A stretch of DNA of 6,909 nucleotides, from contig CAZRIP010000147.1 of assembly GCA_964600165.1 (NCBI GenBank), positions 1-6,909 of the forward strand, given 5' to 3'. The notes under the pieces are model-generated. The model worked only from the letters and a program-made list of their open reading frames with translations, was not told the DNA's origin and made no database searches. This document shows positions 1-5,167 of this stretch, in pieces (the first letter of the stretch is position 1; each line of letters begins with the position of its first letter). The translations under genes were made by a program, and so were the position numbers. The stretch comes from CAZRIP01 sp964600165 (lineage in GTDB: Bacteria > Elusimicrobiota > Elusimicrobia > UBA1565 > UBA9628).

Positions 1-427
1 GAGCCGGCCCGGCCAGGCGTGGACCGGCGCGCCGCCGACCGCCAAGGAGACCTCGTATAGCGCCGTCGCCGACGCCTACGGCCTGACCGAGGACGGCGCG
101 CCGAGCAAGTATTACCATTGGGACGAGAACGCCCAGGCGCCTTATCTGAGCGTCGAGGACGCCGCGCCTGCCCGCTTCGTCTCGTACGACGACGCGGCCT
201 CGGCGCGCGCGAAGGCCGACTACGTCAGGCTCCAAGGCCTCGGCGGGCTCGCCGTCTGGGACCTCCAGGACGGCTATCGCGCGAAGCAGCCGGCAGGACG
301 CAGGGAGCCGTTGATGGACGCGATCAAGGCCGCGTTCTTGGATAACGATCCGCAGGTCATCGTGCTGCCGACGCCGACGGTCCCGATCAGGCCGCTGCCG
401 AGGGCGGCCGCGGCCCGCGCGCCGTAG
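1..427 (+). CDS. Glycoside hydrolase family 18-like protein (C-terminal part; 5' end outside window)
   Basis: Only the last 141 residues are present, read in the frame starting at base 2 and ending at the TAG at 425-427. The fragment has the end of a GH18 (chitinase-like) TIM barrel. A YYHWDENAQAPYL segment (fragment residues 37-49) is followed by FVSYDDAASARAKADYV (59-75) and GLGGLAVWDLQDGY (79-92). In GH18 enzymes these are the penultimate strands, the 'YDdp.S...K..Y' helix and the eighth strand carrying the conserved Trp (W86) at the floor of the sugar-binding site. The catalytic DxxDxDxE motif would lie upstream and cannot be seen, so chitinase, endo-N-acetylglucosaminidase or a non-catalytic lectin-like relative all remain possible. 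A short Pro/Ala-rich tail (about 123-141) follows the domain and may be a disordered end. The gene converges on the ABC permease and ends about 24 bases before a hairpin. Confidence 0.82.
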   Translation, partial: SRPGQAWTGAPPTAKETSYSAVADAYGLTEDGAPSKYYHWDENAQAPYLSVEDAAPARFVSYDDAASARAKADYVRLQGLGGLAVWDLQDGYRAKQPAGRREPLMDAIKAAFLDNDPQVIVLPTPTVPIRPLPRAAAARAP

Positions 428-450
428 CATCCAAAGACTTACCCGATGAA

Positions 451-480
451 GGGCCCCCGCGCTCCCGCGCGCGGGGGTCC
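451..480. terminator. GC-rich hairpin between convergent genes, probable bidirectional terminator
   Basis: Arms 451-462 (gggcccccgcgc) and 469-480 (gcgcgggggtcc) pair over 12 bp with one G-T wobble around a 6-base loop. It lies between the stop of the GH18-like gene (427) and the stop of the minus-strand permease (486). Neither side has a real U-tract, so it may be a weak or Rho-assisted terminator. Its position between convergent stops is the main support. Confidence 0.6.
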
Positions 481-485
481 TTGAT

Positions 486-1268
486 CTACTTGATGAGGCG
501 CTTGCCCATGCGCTCGACGGCGAGCAGGCACATCAGCGGGCCGACGACGAGCAGGTAGACGACGCTCGGCCACAACGACGGCGCGAGCCGTCCGAGCGTC
601 GCCGCGCGCATGAGCGCCGAGACGTGCGTGAGCGGCAGCGCCCAGGCGATCGCGCGCGCCCAGCCGGGCAGCGCGTCGAGCGGGAAGAACGTGCCCGAGA
701 ACAGGAACATCGGATTGACGAAGAGGAACATGGGGACGTTCAAGGAGTCGATATAGGGCGAGACTCCCGCGAAAAAGAGCCCGAAGCCCGCGAACATCAC
801 GCCCGCCGCCGCCGAGACCGGGATCACGGCCAGGCCCTGCGGGAAGGAGACCAGCTTGAACGCCGCCGAGACGCCGAGCACGACCGTTCCCGCGAACAGT
901 CCCTTCGTCGCGCCCCACAAAAGCTCGCCGGCCAAGATGTCCTCGATCAAGAGCGGCGTGCACAGGATCGCCGCGAAAGTGCGCTGGTAGCGCATGCGGA
1001 TGAAAGACCCGTACATGCACTCCATCATCGAGTGAAACATGACGGCCGAGGCGATCATGCCGGGCGCGAGGAAGGTCAAGTAGTCGTACGAGCGTCCTTG
1101 GAAAGTGATCGCGCGCACGTACATCCCGAGGCCGAAGCCGAAGGCGAGGATCGTAAACAGCGGCTCCAACAACGGCGGCACGACGTTCGTCGCCCACGTC
1201 TCGCGGCCGACGTCGAGATTGCGCCGCCAGACGTGCCAGCAGCGCCGGCTGACGTTGTCGAGGATCAT
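486..1268 (-). CDS. ABC-2 type transporter permease (NodJ/DrrB-like)
   Basis: This 260-residue inner-membrane protein is the expected size for an ABC-2 exporter permease. It has a short cytoplasmic N-terminus (WHVWRRNLDVGRETW) and about six hydrophobic segments near residues 28-50, 66-90, 113-137, 145-170, 176-196 and 233-251. The family landmark SGTFFPLDALPGWARA (191-206), just before the last helix, is typical of NodJ/DrrB proteins, as is the LEPLFTILAFGFGLG opening helix. The ATG at 1268 overlaps the ATPase stop as ATGA, which indicates translational coupling. The reading frame stays open further upstream, but that part is the antisense of the ATPase and dioxygenase genes. A modest GGAG lies 9 bases before the start. 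The protein would form the channel of a half-size exporter, probably as a homodimer with two copies of the neighbouring ATPase. Substrate is unknown: lipo-oligosaccharide, drug and polysaccharide export are all known in the family. Confidence 0.93.
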   Translation of the reverse strand: MILDNVSRRCWHVWRRNLDVGRETWATNVVPPLLEPLFTILAFGFGLGMYVRAITFQGRSYDYLTFLAPGMIASAVMFHSMMECMYGSFIRMRYQRTFAAILCTPLLIEDILAGELLWGATKGLFAGTVVLGVSAAFKLVSFPQGLAVIPVSAAAGVMFAGFGLFFAGVSPYIDSLNVPMFLFVNPMFLFSGTFFPLDALPGWARAIAWALPLTHVSALMRAATLGRLAPSLWPSVVYLLVVGPLMCLLAVERMGKRLIK

Positions 1269-2002
1269 TCGCGCAGGCTCCGGCCGGTCAGCTTGAGAAA
1301 CACTTCCTCGAGAGTCTTGCCGCCGTGGGTCTCCATCAGGCCTTCCGGCGTCCCGGTCTCGATGATCTTGCCCTGATCGACGATGACGAGGCGGTCGCAC
1401 AGGAGCTGCGCCTCCTCCATGTAGTGCGTCGTGAGCAAGACGGTGCGGCCGCGCGCCTTCATCTCCCTCACCTCGTCCCAGATCTGGTGGCGCGACTGGG
1501 GGTCCAAGCCCGTCGTCGGCTCGTCGAGGACGACCAAGTCCGGCTCGTTGATCAGCGCGCGCGCGACGAGCGTGCGCCGCCGCAGCCCGCCCGAGAGGTC
1601 CTCGACGCAGACGTCGGTCTTGTCTTTCAAGTGATAGCGCTCGATGAGGGCGAGCGCGCGGCGCCGCGCCTCGGCCGCCGGGATATCGAAATAGCGCGCG
1701 TAGGCCGTCAAGTTCTTGAGCACGGAGAAATCGGTGTCGAGGTTGCCTTCCTGCGGACAGACGCCGAGGCGGGCTTTGACCTCTCGCGGATGCAGGCGCG
1801 CGCTCAGGCCGAAGAGCTCGATGTCCCCCGCGGTCGCCGGCATCACGCAGCACAGCATGTCGACGGTGCTCGTCTTGCCGGCGCCGTTGGGCCCGAGCAA
1901 GCCGAAGCATTCGCCCTTGGCGATCTCGAAGTCGATGCCCGCCACGGCGGTGAAGTCTCCGTAGCGCTTGACCAAACCCCGGGCTTTGACGATCGCGTCC
2001 AT
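1265..2002 (-). CDS. ABC transporter ATP-binding protein (NodI/DrrA-like)
   Basis: This 245-residue cytoplasmic ATPase has every nucleotide-binding motif in order. They are Walker A GPNGAGKT (37-44), Q-loop Gln84 in CPQEGNLD, signature LSGG (136-139), Walker B LVVLDE (156-161) with catalytic Glu161, D-loop GLD and switch His193 in TTHYMEEA. The wording ECFGLLGPNGAGK, QEGNLDTDFSV and DEPTTGLDPQSRHQIWDEVR matches the NodI and DrrA exporter group closely. The tail THGGKTLEEVFLKLTGRSLRE resembles the DrrA-type C-terminus. I place the start at the ATG at 2002 (MDAIVKARG), because the beta-strand of the domain begins there. An ATG at 2014 (MICGMDA) is possible, and neither has a Shine-Dalgarno. It overlaps the downstream permease by 4 bases and forms a complete two-gene exporter with it. 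No nodulation or drug-biosynthesis genes are nearby to suggest a substrate. Confidence 0.95.
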   Translation of the reverse strand: MDAIVKARGLVKRYGDFTAVAGIDFEIAKGECFGLLGPNGAGKTSTVDMLCCVMPATAGDIELFGLSARLHPREVKARLGVCPQEGNLDTDFSVLKNLTAYARYFDIPAAEARRRALALIERYHLKDKTDVCVEDLSGGLRRRTLVARALINEPDLVVLDEPTTGLDPQSRHQIWDEVREMKARGRTVLLTTHYMEEAQLLCDRLVIVDQGKIIETGTPEGLMETHGGKTLEEVFLKLTGRSLRE

Positions 2003-2009
2003 GCCGCAA

Positions 2010-2022
2010 ATCATATAATGAT
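2010..2022. promoter_or_regulatory. Palindromic TATAAT element in the 25-bp divergent gap (putative shared -10 region)
   Basis: The 13-mer ATCATATAATGAT has perfect 5-base inverted arms (2010-2014 and 2018-2022) around ATA. It contains a consensus TATAAT on the plus strand at 2014-2019, 8 bases before the GTG of the dioxygenase. On the minus strand it reads CATTAT/TATATG just before the ATPase ATG. A plus TTGACG at 1986-1991 is 22 bases upstream of the TATAAT, too far for a standard -35. The element could serve as a bidirectional -10 or as a small operator. The bases are seen directly; promoter function is inferred. Confidence 0.5.
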
Positions 2023-2027
2023 CCGGC

Positions 2028-2828
2028 GTGAACAAGAAACAAGCCGAGGAGTTCCTTTCTCGCGGCTTCACGGTCGTGCGGGGCGGCTTCCCGGCCAAGA
2101 CGGCGGCGCGCTACGTGACGCAGGCCTATGAAAGGATCGGCTGCGATCCGGCCGATCCCTCGACCTGGAAAGAGAAGCGCGTCCACGCCCAGCCGGAGAA
2201 CCAGTTCGCGCCCCCCGACTTCGCGCCGAAAGCCTGGAAGGCGATCTGCGAGCTCGTCGGCGGCGAGGACCGCATCCACGAGCCGGATAACCCGCGCTGG
2301 CAGGACGCCTTCATCATCAAGTTCCCGCACGGCAAGGGGCACGCGCGCCAGGTCCCGGGGCCCGGCAGCCCGCATTCCTGGCACATGGACGGCGGGCCCG
2401 ACATGCGCCATTTCTTGGACAGCGGCGAGATCGGCCTAATCACGCTCGCGCTCTGGTCGGCGGTCAAGCCCAAGGGCGGCGGCACGCTGCTCGCCTGCGA
2501 CTCCGTGCCGCGCGTCGCGCGTCATCTGGCCGAGCATCCGGAAGGCATGGTGCTGCGCGAAGGCGGCATGGAGCGCCGGCTCATGGAAGGCTGCTCCGAC
2601 TTCTTCGAGTTCACCGGCGGCCCCGGCGACGTGCTGCTGGCCCATCCCTTCCTGATCCACGCCGAGTCCGACAACGTCGCCGGGCCTCCGCGTTTTCAGA
2701 CGGTCGGCTTCGTCCCGCTCAAGGAACGGATGCGCTTCGACCGCCGCCCGGCCAACAAGCTCTCGCTCGTCGAGCGCGCCATCCTGCGCGCCCTCGACAA
2801 GACGAGTTTTTCCTTCGCGCGGCGTTAA
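2028..2828 (+). CDS. PhyH-like Fe(II)/2-oxoglutarate-dependent dioxygenase
   Basis: The gene encodes a 266-residue soluble protein of the phytanoyl-CoA dioxygenase (PhyH) type. The double-stranded beta-helix iron site is visible. HxD is His119-Met-Asp121 in HSWHMDGG, the distal histidine is most likely His211 in GDVLLAHPFLIHAESDN, and Arg222 (PPRFQT), eleven residues later, is placed to bind the 2-oxoglutarate carboxylate. KPKGGGTLLACDSVPR (147-162) is the usual 'k.nGgl.v.pGSHk'-like strand of the family. The iron ligands look intact, so an active oxygenase is expected; the substrate cannot be told from sequence. GTG at 2028 is the only reasonable start, because the frame has a TGA at 2019-2021. 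There is no ribosome binding site, and the TATAAT at 2014-2019 would place the transcript start at or next to the GTG, which implies a leaderless mRNA. It is divergent from the ABC exporter and is followed immediately by the tRNA promoter. Confidence 0.88.
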   Translation: MNKKQAEEFLSRGFTVVRGGFPAKTAARYVTQAYERIGCDPADPSTWKEKRVHAQPENQFAPPDFAPKAWKAICELVGGEDRIHEPDNPRWQDAFIIKFPHGKGHARQVPGPGSPHSWHMDGGPDMRHFLDSGEIGLITLALWSAVKPKGGGTLLACDSVPRVARHLAEHPEGMVLREGGMERRLMEGCSDFFEFTGGPGDVLLAHPFLIHAESDNVAGPPRFQTVGFVPLKERMRFDRRPANKLSLVERAILRALDKTSFSFARR

Positions 2829-2830
2829 GC

Positions 2831-2836
2831 TATAAT
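2831..2836 (+). promoter_or_regulatory. Putative -10 box of the tRNA-Ser transcript
   Basis: A perfect TATAAT lies 2 bases after the dioxygenase stop and 17 bases before the first base of the mature tRNA, so transcription would start about 10 bases upstream of the tRNA. The -35 region near 2808-2813 (within TTTTTCC) is a poor match. With no terminator seen after the tRNA, this promoter may also drive the downstream SEC-C/MBL cluster. Confidence 0.65.
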
Positions 2837-2853
2837 ACCGCTCAGACGTTCCT

Positions 2854-2943
2854 GGAAGGGTGCGTGAGCGGTTGAAACGAGCAGTCTCGAAAACTGCCAG
2901 GGATGCAAGTCCCTCGAGGGTTCGAATCCCTCCCCTTCCGCCA
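2854..2943 (+). tRNA. tRNA-Ser (anticodon CGA), CCA encoded
   Basis: The full class II cloverleaf can be folded by eye. The acceptor stem is GGAAGGG (2854-2860) with CCCTTCC (2933-2939), discriminator G2940 and encoded CCA (2941-2943). The D arm has a CGT/ACG stem around GAGCGGTTGAA. The anticodon stem is GCAGT (2881-2885) with ACTGC (2893-2897) and the loop is CTCGAAA, giving anticodon CGA at 2888-2890, which reads UCG serine codons. The long variable arm AGGGA/TCCCT (2899-2903 with 2910-2914) is diagnostic for serine/leucine/tyrosine types. The T arm is GAGGG-TTCGAAT-CCCTC (2916-2932). All stems pair perfectly, so the gene should be functional. It sits between two protein genes on the same strand, 20 bases before the SEC-C gene. 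Confidence 0.98.
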
Positions 2944-2950
2944 CTTTATC

Positions 2951-2956
2951 GAGGAG
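2951..2956 (+). promoter_or_regulatory. Ribosome binding site of the SEC-C gene
   Basis: GAGGAG is followed by a 7-base spacer and the ATG at 2964. This is one of the few clear Shine-Dalgarno sites in the window. It fixes the start of a gene that must be translated from a transcript carrying a tRNA at its 5' end, unless a separate promoter exists. Confidence 0.8.
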
Positions 2957-2963
2957 TCCTCCC

Positions 2964-3371
2964 ATGACCTGGTGGAATCCGTTCAAGAAAGAAGAAGACG
3001 CCAAGCCCGCCGACGCCCAAGGCGGCGTCGCCGCGCCGGCCCTGCCCAAGGAGCTCGAGAACGACCCGAAGGCCAAGGGCCTGATGGCCGCCTTTTACCG
3101 CAAGTGGAAAGACCCGAGCTTCATCAAGCAGCTCAAGGTGCTCGCCGCCCACATGCAGAAGGAAGGCGTCGACGTCAAGGACATGAAGTCCGTCCAGGCG
3201 TGGCTCGAGAAAAACAAGGAAGCCATCGAGAAAGGCCAGTTCAAGGAGCTTCCCTCGTCCGGCGTCAAGCAGGAGACTTTCGTCAAAACGGGCCCCGAGA
3301 TCGGCCGCAACGATCCTTGTCCTTGCGGCTCGGGCAAGAAGTACAAGAAGTGCTGCGCCTCCAAGGAGTAG
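2964..3371 (+). CDS. SEC-C motif (zinc-binding) protein, hypothetical
   Basis: This is a 135-residue, lysine-rich soluble protein. Its C-terminal residues 114-131 read GRNDPCPCGSGKKYKKCC, an essentially perfect SEC-C motif with cysteines 119, 121, 130 and 131. That motif is best known from the C-terminus of SecA, where it binds zinc and contacts SecB and ribosomes, and it also occurs at the end of many otherwise unrelated small proteins. The rest is not recognised. A short MTWWNPFKKEE start is followed by an Ala/Pro-rich linker (about 12-29) and a probably helical region (about 33-95) rich in Lys and Glu. Possible roles are a nucleic-acid- or protein-binding adaptor; no enzyme is indicated. 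It starts the four-gene cluster and ends 1 base before the MBL hydrolase GTG, so the two are almost certainly co-translated. Confidence 0.88.
   Translation: MTWWNPFKKEEDAKPADAQGGVAAPALPKELENDPKAKGLMAAFYRKWKDPSFIKQLKVLAAHMQKEGVDVKDMKSVQAWLEKNKEAIEKGQFKELPSSGVKQETFVKTGPEIGRNDPCPCGSGKKYKKCCASKE
3363..3368 (+). promoter_or_regulatory. Ribosome binding site of the MBL hydrolase, inside the SEC-C gene end
   Basis: AAGGAG overlaps the last codons of the SEC-C gene and stands 4 bases before the GTG at 3373. It supports this GTG as the start and coupling of the two genes. Confidence 0.6.
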
Positions 3372-3372
3372 C

Positions 3373-4221
3373 GTGAAGATCGGCCGCTTCGAGGTCTTCC
3401 CGCTTTCCGACGGGACCTTCAAGCTCGACGGCGGCGCGATGTTCGGCACCGTGCCGAAAGTCCTCTGGTGCCGCCACGAGCCGGCCGACGAGTCGAACCG
3501 GATCTCGCTGACGCTCGGCTCTCTGCTCATCAAGACGCCCAACGGCAAGAACGTCCTCGTCGACTCCGGCCTCTCGTCGAAATACGAGCGCGACCCGAAG
3601 TTCATCAAGATCTACGGCGTCGACCGCAAGATCACGCTCGGCGACGAGCTCAAGACCCACGGCCTGGCCGCCGCCGACGTCGACTACGTGATCAACACCC
3701 ACCTCCACTTCGACCACGCCGGCGGCGACACGCAGTACGACGGCGGCAAGATCGTCCCCACGTTCAAGAAGGCGCGCTACGTCATTCAAAAGGAAGAGTG
3801 GGAGGACGCCAACCACCCCCACGAGCGCAACGCGGCGAGCTATCTGGAGGAGAACTTCGCGCCGCTAGGCGAGCGCAAGGTCCTCGAGCTCGTCTCCGGC
3901 GAGCACGAGCTCGAACCCGGCCTCTCCGTCGTCCAGACCGGCGGCCACTGCCGCGGCCATCAGGTGGCGTTGATCCGCTCCGAGGGCCAGACCGCGATTT
4001 ATCTGGGCGACTTGGTCCCGACGCGCTCGCACGTCCCGCTGCCGTGGGTGATGGGCTACGATCTCTTTCCTTTAGAAACGCTGGAGATCAAGCGCCGGCT
4101 CTTCGAGCGCGCGCTCAAGGAAGATTGGACGCTCATCTTCGATCACGACCTGCGCCGGCGGACCGCCAAGCTCGCCATGATCGACGGGCGCCTGGTCGCC
4201 AAGGCCGAGGCCGCGTCGTGA
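3373..4221 (+). CDS. Metallo-beta-lactamase-fold hydrolase, YtnP/AHL-lactonase-like
   Basis: This 282-residue cytoplasmic protein has no signal peptide. All dinuclear metal ligands of the fold are visible: THLHFDHAGG gives His110, His112, Asp114 and His115, TGGHCRGH gives His192, LGD gives bridging Asp213, and IFDHD gives His258. The surrounding text matches the YtnP / N-acyl-homoserine-lactone lactonase branch of the superfamily better than beta-lactamases or glyoxalase II. It includes the NAASYLEEN segment, the PTRSHVPLPWVMGYDLFPLETLEIK stretch after the bridging Asp and the FDHD end. Hydrolysis of a lactone or other small ester is therefore the best guess; the true substrate is unknown. 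The GTG start is preceded by AAGGAG and lies 1 base after the SEC-C stop. The TGA overlaps the next gene's GTG by 4 bases, so expression is coupled on both sides. Confidence 0.92.
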   Translation: MKIGRFEVFPLSDGTFKLDGGAMFGTVPKVLWCRHEPADESNRISLTLGSLLIKTPNGKNVLVDSGLSSKYERDPKFIKIYGVDRKITLGDELKTHGLAAADVDYVINTHLHFDHAGGDTQYDGGKIVPTFKKARYVIQKEEWEDANHPHERNAASYLEENFAPLGERKVLELVSGEHELEPGLSVVQTGGHCRGHQVALIRSEGQTAIYLGDLVPTRSHVPLPWVMGYDLFPLETLEIKRRLFERALKEDWTLIFDHDLRRRTAKLAMIDGRLVAKAEAAS

Positions 4222-4628
4222 TCCTCAACACGCTGCTCATCGCCTGCGCGGGCTTGTCGATGGAGGTCGTCTTCACGGCTTTCCACCAAAGAAAAAAGAG
4301 CGGCGACTGGCGGCTCAAAGGCTATACTTACGTCTGGATGCTTCCGATCTACGCCTCGGTCTACCCGCTGTTCCGCCTGGTCTATCCGCGAGTGGCCGCG
4401 TGGCCGCTGCTCGCGCGCGGCGCGTCTTACGTCGGGCTCATCTACGCCGTCGAGTACGCGAGCGGGTGGGCGCTGCGGGCCGCCACGGGCGAGTGCCCGT
4501 GGGAGCGCGAGTACCGCGGCGCGCGCTGGAGCGTCCATGACCTCATCCGCCTCGACTTCGCCCCGGCGTGGCTCGCCGCGGCGCTGATCTTCGAGCGGCT
4601 TTGCCGCGCCTTGCCGGAGGCCGGATGA
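4218..4628 (+). CDS. TMEM229/PF06541-like small membrane protein
   Basis: This 136-residue protein has four hydrophobic segments near residues 3-23, 39-56, 62-88 and 113-130. Several short motifs recall the family containing animal TMEM229A/B and bacterial 'ABC-transporter type IV' (CmpB, PF06541) proteins. They are LSMEVVFTAF (13-22), GYTYVWMLPIYA (36-46 plus), LIYAVEYASGWALR (74-87), GECPW (91-95) and IRLDFAPAWLAAALIFE (110-126). The order and spacing agree with TMEM229, where a WEFxTGxxLR segment, an ACPWDY segment and a G-L-I-x-L-x-Y-A-x-x-W segment occur in the same order. No biochemical function is established for the family that I can rely on. The GTG start overlaps the preceding stop (GTGA). 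The first in-frame ATG (codon 15) would destroy helix 1, so the GTG is preferred. It overlaps the following gene by ATGA. Confidence 0.8.
   Translation: MILNTLLIACAGLSMEVVFTAFHQRKKSGDWRLKGYTYVWMLPIYASVYPLFRLVYPRVAAWPLLARGASYVGLIYAVEYASGWALRAATGECPWEREYRGARWSVHDLIRLDFAPAWLAAALIFERLCRALPEAG
4616..4620 (+). promoter_or_regulatory. Ribosome binding site for the two-helix membrane protein
   Basis: GGAGG lies in the 3' end of the TMEM229-like gene, 4 bases before the ATG at 4625. It decides that start over the longer open frame that begins at 4568. Confidence 0.65.
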
Positions 4629-5098
4629 AGATCGGCACGCTCGAGATGTCGAACGACAGGGTCGCGATCCTCGCGGCCATCTGGATCGGCTGCTGGGCCT
4701 GGCCGGTCGCCGTGCGGCCGCTCGTCTTCGCCGCCGGCCGCCCGGCCGACGCCGTCGTGCGCGTCGCCCAGCCGACGCTCTTCGGCGTGCGCTGCAAGAT
4801 CACCGCCGCGACCAAGCTCGACGGGCGCTCCGTGCGCTTCTACGGGTACGGGGCGCCGCAGGCCTGCCGCGAGCTCGGGACGGCGTCGGCGGTCAAGCTC
4901 CGCCTGCTCAAGGCGGGACCGGTCTATTGGGTCCAGCTCGATAACGATTACGGCTTTTGGCGCATGCAGGTCTTCATCGCTCTACTCGGCTTCCTGCTGA
5001 CGACTTCCGCGGCCGGAGCGCTGATCTACCACTACTCGCGCCCGCGCGAGAAATCCGGAAGCCAATCCGACCTGCGCGATTTGTTGAATAAGTTATAA
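4625..5098 (+). CDS. Two-helix membrane protein with an extracytoplasmic domain, hypothetical
   Basis: I do not recognise this 157-residue protein with certainty. A hydrophobic segment at about residues 13-37 (Trp/Ala-rich) and a second at about 113-136 flank a domain of roughly 75 residues. That domain is rich in predicted beta-strands and has two cysteines (57 and 81) that could form a disulfide if it faces the periplasm. After helix 2 a short charged tail (YHYSRPREKSGSQSDLRDLL) would be cytoplasmic by the positive-inside rule. The helix-beta domain-helix layout resembles DUF3592-type proteins, but this is a layout similarity only. The ATG overlaps the previous stop (ATGA) and has a GGAGG before it. 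As the last gene of the cluster it ends 5 bases before the terminator stem, so it is likely made together with the TMEM229-like protein and may work with it in the membrane. Confidence 0.8.
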   Translation: MKIGTLEMSNDRVAILAAIWIGCWAWPVAVRPLVFAAGRPADAVVRVAQPTLFGVRCKITAATKLDGRSVRFYGYGAPQACRELGTASAVKLRLLKAGPVYWVQLDNDYGFWRMQVFIALLGFLLTTSAAGALIYHYSRPREKSGSQSDLRDLLNKL

Positions 5099-5103
5099 GC
5101 GAG

Positions 5104-5153
5104 AGGGCCAGGCCTCTCAGGAGAACGCTGAGGCCTGGCCCTGTCTATTATTT
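5104..5153 (+). terminator. Strong intrinsic terminator of the SEC-C/MBL/membrane cluster
   Basis: Arms AGGGCCAGGCCTC (5104-5116) and GAGGCCTGGCCCT (5130-5142) pair perfectly over 13 bp around a 13-base loop. An inner CAG/CTG (5118-5120 with 5128-5130) could compete. The plus side is followed by gtctattattt, a fair T-rich run, so the plus cluster is the natural client. It also faces the convergent minus-strand gene ending at 5168, where no U-tract follows. Confidence 0.88.
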
Positions 5154-5167
5154 GCGTCGCTTACTGC

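Noticed and set aside
624..1376. Long plus-strand open frame opposite the ABC genes
   Set aside because: Arg/Glu/His-rich composition typical of a GC-rich antisense shadow; the minus strand has clear ABC permease and ATPase features.
1269..2411. Upstream extension of the permease reading frame (a 641-codon minus-strand open frame to 2411)
   Set aside because: It is antisense to the dioxygenase and out of frame with the ATPase; its Arg/Ala-rich sequence has no domain, and the permease has a coupled ATG at 1268.
3468..4217. Open frame running upstream of the TMEM229-like gene through the MBL gene
   Set aside because: Arg/Pro-rich out-of-frame translation of the hydrolase; the hydrophobic protein begins at the overlapping GTG at 4218.
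4323..4328. TATACT box inside the TMEM229-like gene
   Set aside because: It encodes Gly-Tyr-Thr-Tyr in a conserved protein segment and no gene starts just downstream, so coding constraint explains it.
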